A stretch of DNA of 64,000 nucleotides from positions 8,629,959 to 8,693,958 of the forward strand of contig NC_092647.1 in the NCBI RefSeq assembly GCF_039555335.1, given 5' to 3'. The notes below the pieces were generated by a model. It worked only from the letters and a program-made list of their open reading frames with translations, was not told the origin of the DNA and did no database searches. Both the position numbers and the translations under genes were made by a program. Positions 61,001 to 64,000 of the stretch are shown piece after piece. Position 1 is the first letter of the stretch. Every line of letters begins with the position of its first letter. The DNA is from Amphiura filiformis. Its lineage: Eukaryota > Echinodermata > Ophiuroidea > Amphilepidida > Amphiuridae.

Positions 61001-62119
61001 TTTGATTTAATTTAATTATTTAACTTTGTTTACAAGCTGAAAGTATATTTCATGAGATGGGAAACCCCCTTGTACGTGCAAGATTATGGTGTGGAAAGTC
61101 ATTTTTGGAATTCCCCCAAATTATTGTAAACAAAGTCAGATCTATGTTTGGAACTTGGAAATCCCCAGTTCAGTATATTGCACCATAATCAGGAAAAAAA
61201 CCCAGGAAGTGATGTAATGTGAAAGGTGAATGTGTATAATTAATCTTGGGAAATCCCAAGATTGCAGCAATGTTGTGAAAATGTGATTGAAGTAATGGTT
61301 TATTAATAGATGATGGGTTTTTGCATGAGTACTGATATAAAAATCTGGAGGCTTTTGTTGGGACTTTACAGAATGCCATGGGAGAGTGAGATACTCCACA
61401 TGTGTGTGATGGTCTTCGTGCTTCAAAAAAGAAGTACATTTTAACCAGTTTATATAGCCAATAATTGAGCTAATACAGCAACGAAGAAGACAGCGAGCAC
61501 ACAAAAGTGCTCTTCCTCATCAAACATGTCAAAGGATTAAAAGTTCTTCTGTCAAATTGCTGGAGTTTGCTGGGTTTGTGAAGGCCACGCATCTGTCAAA
61601 AAACAGCGGAGCTGTGTTAAAGAAACCTGTCCCCTGGAAAAAGAGTGATTGGTGAAAGAAACACCATTTGTGGAGAAAGCAGCGCAAGGAGACATATTTG
61701 TGGAGAAAGCAGCGCAAGGAGATATATTTGTGGAGATAGCAGCGCAAAGGAGATTGGAGGAAGCATCATCATTTTCGTATGAGGATTTTATACGCAAGGA
61801 TTTATAAATGCAAGTGTACTATGGACTTCGCTGATTTTCGCAGGACAAGTGAATAAGGATATATTACATCAGTCGTCCAGAATATTGCAAGAACTCTAGA
61901 ATCACCAACAAGAAGACCGCTGGTTAAGTACCCATAGAATAAAACTGAATAAAACATAGAATACTAACCCAAATGTTTCCGTATTTCCGTTCTTGTTACG
62001 ATTCATCCATAAAGCTGCTGCTACTGCCATGACAACCATGATAGCTAGTGCGCTGAGTCCTATGTAGGGGATGGCTTTCATTACTATTCCAGATGGCTTT
62101 GTGACTGTACTATTTCCAT
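51062..62119 (-). CDS. Gene 2 (3' part): single-pass receptor with tyrosine-motif tail
   Basis: Three exons join in frame: 62119-61969, 57834-57767 and 52080-51062, with split codons GG+A and G+TT. They encode the end of an extracellular region, one membrane helix, and a tail of about 370 residues. The tail has YNTV, YMTL, YEQI, YDKI and YNTL motifs, YSDM (a YxxM of the PI3K-binding type), and YQPV and YYPV. SLYMTL and IYYQPV fit the loose ITIM pattern. As for gene 1, such motifs suggest tyrosine-kinase and SH2-dependent signalling at the plasma membrane; this is inference. The first exon seen needs one base from an upstream exon, which should lie above 62120 or outside the window. No enzymatic domain is present. 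It is on the same strand as gene 1 and about 30 kb away, but sequence similarity between the two is not evident. Confidence 0.85.
52330..53171 (+). pseudogene. LINE 3' end, CR1/jockey-like, with (GAAT)n tail
   Basis: The plus strand reads ALLQYHLDYCYTSWYTGMSK, YQHKLQVIQNKMIRFILNLA and then, in another frame, RQLRLNHMYNIFHSQSPSYL. These are blocks typical of the region after the RT in CR1/jockey-type LINEs. A (GAAT)n tract at about 53072-53171 forms the 3' tail. Only the last part of the element is present and frames are broken. It sits in the last intron of gene 2, opposite in orientation. Confidence 0.78.
53248..53345 (+). repeat. Dispersed repeat shared with 34235-34335
   Basis: AATTGCATTTTGAATACGAA...GTCAAATAATTTTGAT is the partner of the copy at 34235. 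Function unknown. Confidence 0.55.
53698..56760 (-). pseudogene. RTE-like LINE with endonuclease and reverse transcriptase, near full length
   Basis: The minus strand carries an AP-type endonuclease (FNIRTLNSLAKKEELAHEAA, LLIIGGDFNAQLGP, GVNSDHRIVSC) and then an RT (NKSKTPGPDNIPAIVWK, NYRGITLSALAAKLYN, KAFDSVNRKAMLHIL, AGILQGDTLTPYLF). It keeps the catalytic box LDYADDIAL and a C-terminal region with YLGSFVADSKKDF and RRARFAGHCYR. Frame changes near 56365, 55005 and 54788 disable it. It ends in an (AGAT)n run at 53714-53700. It lies in the last intron of gene 2 and in the same direction. About 73% or so of one strand of the intron core is this element by eye. Confidence 0.88.
56761..57766. 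other. Remainder of gene 2 last intron, nothing firm
   Basis: Part of 56761-57110 may be 5' sequence of the LINE, since a 73-residue minus frame is present there, but it shows no recognised motif. The rest is AT-rich without features. Confidence 0.35.
57767..57834 (-). CDS. Gene 2 juxtamembrane exon
   Basis: Sixty-eight bases between TTTATTTGTAG and ACAG/GTATAA encode MNQLPRRKDNMDGYNTVMGD and NT. Basic residues next to the membrane are followed by a YNTV motif. The other two frames hit stops or break the joins. Confidence 0.8.
57939..59775 (+). repeat. 112 bp minisatellite, interrupted
   Basis: Units start ACCTGGACAACATTCCATAC at 57939, 58053, 58165, 59365, 59477 and, more diverged, about 59580 and 59691. 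Each has CACCTGG near its start and CCAGGTG about 40 bases later, so each unit can form a small stem. The third unit is split by the element at 58234-59313. Its two parts, 58165-58233 and 59322-59364, add to exactly 112 bases. Confidence 0.9.
58234..59313. mobile_element. 1080 bp foldback element made of mirrored CGCTATC repeats
   Basis: The left arm (58234-58733) is built of about 25 units of the type AAGGTTCGCTATCTCTAA, with or without TTTTAAAT spacers. The right arm (58733-59313) is the reverse complement type, TTAGAGATAGCGAACCTT. They meet at TTCGCTATAGCGGTCC. TTCATATC flanks the element on both sides (58226-58233, 59314-59321). There is no reading frame of note. Termini GGTTACGGTTCGCTATC and GGTGACATCCCGCTATC are imperfect inverted repeats when the first G is counted. 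The insertion into a minisatellite unit of known length proves the 8 bp duplication. Confidence 0.88.
59834..60324. mobile_element. 491 bp TIR element
   Basis: Ends GAGCGTGTTTATAGTGAGCC continue through AGATTATCCGGTATTTTA and are inverted at the right end with two short differences. Another end of the same family begins at 60328 and a fragment lies at about 37775. No coding capacity; the target duplication is unclear. Confidence 0.75.
60325..61666. other. Gene 2 intron, partial TIR end then nothing recognised
   Basis: 60328-60350 repeats a GAGCGTGTTTATAGTGAGCC end. The rest shows no gene, and no exon with the needed phase is required here. Confidence 0.4.
61667..61756 (+). repeat. 30 bp tandem repeat, three copies
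   Basis: TTTGTGGAGAAAGCAGCGCA...GGAGAYATA starts at 61667, 61697 and 61727. It lies in the intron of gene 2 about 210 bases from the membrane exon donor. Confidence 0.85.
61969..62119 (-). CDS. Gene 2 membrane exon
   Basis: Reads GNSTVTKPSGIVMKAIPYIG, then LSALAIMVVMAVAAALW and MNRNKNGNTETF. This is one hydrophobic helix followed by basic and polar residues. The acceptor follows TTTATTAAG and the donor is TTTGG/GTTAGT. It starts with two bases of a split codon (phase 1 intron before) and ends with two (phase 2 after). Confidence 0.85.
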
Positions 62120-63086
62120 CTTAATAAAGAAAAACACAACAAAATGTATATTAGAAGAGTTATTATTTCGGACTGAATCATTATTAACATGTGGTCCACC
62201 AGTCTATATACGATCGCAGTTGTCCGTTCTGCTGATCCAGTATAATATGAAAACTCGAGATCATTTGACCGCCTGTGTATGCTTGCTACTTGTAAAATTA
62301 TTGCTGCAAAACAATGTTTGATGTGAGAGGGAAGGTTATAAGCCGACTGTGACATGTTTTTTCCGAAAATTATTTGCCGCAAAGCAGGGTCGGCAGGGGA
62401 CACATCATCAATTTTAGTGGGTTCCCCGAAATTGGAGATGGCTCCATGGGAGCTGATGGCGTACTTGTAAAAAATTCTGAGCACTCAATTTTTGTTACGC
62501 GCTACATACAACAGGTAGGATATTCAATTAGATTTGCAAGACATTATTATCGACCATAGCCCAAAATCTTCAATCAATCCCCATTGACCAAAAATGCACC
62601 ATAGAATTTCTATAGAATCAGGGGTTTCACCTTGACGGATATAAGGCTGTATACACCTACAGGGTGTCCAAAAAACAGAACCCTCATTGCGCCTTTTCTC
62701 CTATTTCTGAAAAGTCAATCAAATGTATTTTGAAATGTGAAGAAACTTTTATTCGTTAGCTTTAATAAACGGAAAGAAATATTTCAACCAGCTCACAACT
62801 TTCGAAGATATGCTCTTTTAAAGAAATGTACCCGTTGTACTCTGACCACGGATGAGGGTTTTTTTTTCAAAGATTGAAAAGGAGTACACGTACCATGCAT
62901 GGATATCAAGCATTCCTCAATGATAACGTTATAAAATAACGAACTTTATTTAGGGAATAGGCTTTAACAGTGGGCCTATGGGCTATGGATTGTGTTAAGT
63001 GTCACTAACTTGTCGCAAAATGGATGTGGGATGGGACCTCTCTTGTTATGCAGGTACTTGCAAATTAAACTTTACCCATTCCATGT
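62120..63086. other. Upstream intron of gene 2, no exon found
   Basis: No extracellular exon of gene 2 could be assigned. A solo TACAGGGTGTCCAAAAAACA at 62658 resembles a mariner-type terminus, but no partner was found. Confidence 0.4.
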
Positions 63087-63398
63087 CAACTCCAGGGATG
63101 TGCCCCGAAGTTGGTCCTGGATGGACGAAGTTGCATTTTGAGGGCTCTATATCTTTTAAAGTAAAGGAGTTACAAGTTTTCTGATGCCAGATGTGACTTC
63201 TACACAAAAAAGTACCCCAGGATACATACTTTTCAAAGTTGTAGTGGGTTCCCTTTATACATTTATGGACCTCCAAATGTCGTCTTTCGCGTTGCGACAC
63301 ATTTTTTTACACAGGATTTTACTTTCTCATCAATATCTACCACCACACAGAAAAAGAAAAAAATTGAAGAGGTGCTGCGGTGCACATCCCCGAAGTTG
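63087..63398 (-). mobile_element. 312 bp small TIR element, family B, short copy
   Basis: Ends CAACTCCAGGGATGTGC and GTGCACATCCCCGAAGTTG are inverted. The body matches 18754-19110 in reverse orientation, including AAAACTTGTAACTCCTTTAC. About 170 bases present at 19105-19275 are missing here. CCATG occurs on both sides, a possible target duplication. Confidence 0.7.
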
Positions 63399-64000
63399 CC
63401 ATGGATTGGCTCACTTTTTTCTTGGTTATTTATGCCTTTTGTTTATTATGTTTCTTACTTTCTTACTTTGTTGTTTCTTGCTTTCATTTTATTTACAACA
63501 TGTTATTTTCTCTTTTGGGGATAAAAAGGTAGCCTGAAAAGGGCTGTTTTGTAAGTCCTTGGATTCTTCTGAAGTGAGTTTACTGTGCTACCTGGTTGCC
63601 TCCTTAACAAATACAGGATTCAGCTCTGCACATCATCATCATCCCTATATCTTCGTGTCAAAAATTGCCGTGATAGTACAGCGAATCCTCTCGTTTTTCA
63701 ACAGCTACGCATGGCGATTTTGTTCGGGCTAAGCATACCATGACTATCACATGAGAGTTTCTATATTCTACACATTATTACGATTTGTGCATGCACTAGT
63801 ACCCCATACATATGATGTTGCTATTACAAGAAAAATCGATTTGTTTTCAGGTAAAACCCAGGTTTTGTTTCCAGTATACACTAACTTGAAATGCAATACA
63901 CTAATTAGCGGCGACTGCTGTTTGTTGTGTATATATTTTACTGCATTTTGTCCGTAAAGATTTTTAAATCGCCGTAAAAATTGTGATATATTTAATGTTG
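63399..64000. other. Right edge, nothing recognised
   Basis: Pyrimidine-rich patches near 63415-63500. No exon or repeat was assigned. Confidence 0.4.

Noticed and set aside
62110..62484. 124-residue minus frame upstream of the gene 2 membrane exon
   Set aside because: It overlaps the membrane exon in a different phase and shows no recognisable motif or usable splice continuity.
63555..63610. Possible extra small exon of gene 2 (minus strand, donor CAG/GTAGCA)
   Set aside because: It would be about 34 bases, the acceptor lacks a pyrimidine tract, and the leftover phase was not shown to match the membrane exon.

Overview
The window reads as animal nuclear DNA. It is AT-rich, has interrupted genes with GT-AG introns, several non-LTR retrotransposon clades, Penelope-like elements, Tc1/mariner, hAT-like and other terminal-inverted-repeat (TIR) elements, tRNA-derived SINEs and TTAGGG-type repeats. 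The mix and style suggest a marine invertebrate, possibly an echinoderm or hemichordate. That is an impression, not a proof, and no species is claimed.

Two host genes can be supported, both on the minus strand. Gene 1 (coding span 20651 down to 4131) can be followed through eight exons. Every junction joins in frame, giving 2784 coding bases and a 927-residue predicted protein. It has a signal peptide, a cysteine-rich extracellular part with 20 cysteines outside the signal, a Ser/Thr-rich stalk, one membrane helix, and a cytoplasmic tail of about 440 residues with nine YxxL motifs. Two of these are spaced like an ITAM. Gene 2 enters from the right edge. Its membrane exon (62119-61969), a juxtamembrane exon (57834-57767) and a long last exon (52080-51062) again give one membrane helix and a long tyrosine-motif tail. 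Its extracellular exons lie beyond 64000 or were not found. In both genes the membrane exon is preceded by a phase 1 intron and followed by a phase 2 intron. I infer two transmembrane signalling receptors of immunoreceptor-like or SH2-docking type. No known extracellular domain was recognised in either.

Layout: 1-2440 dispersed repeats and a polypurine tract; 2409-3934 a Penelope-like element with inverted ends, just past gene 1; 4131-20651 gene 1, with introns loaded with DNA transposons; 20652-38510 a gene-poor repeat zone (TAAA microsatellite, SINEs, two RTE-like LINE copies, many small TIR elements, degenerate telomere-like repeats); about 38571-46940 an 8.4 kb tandem array of a 111 bp unit with periodic inverted cassettes; 46941-50850 hairpin elements and a Tc1 relic; 51062-62119 gene 2, whose introns carry a CR1/jockey-like LINE 3' end, a nearly complete RTE-like LINE and a 112 bp minisatellite split by a 1080 bp foldback element; 62120-64000 repeats only.

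The most unusual items are the multi-YxxL receptor of gene 1, the companion gene 2, the mirror-image CGCTATC array element at 58234-59313 with an exact 8 bp target duplication, and the 111 bp array with recurring inverted cassettes. Gene structures come from reading splice sites and phases by eye. No transcript or database comparison was possible.
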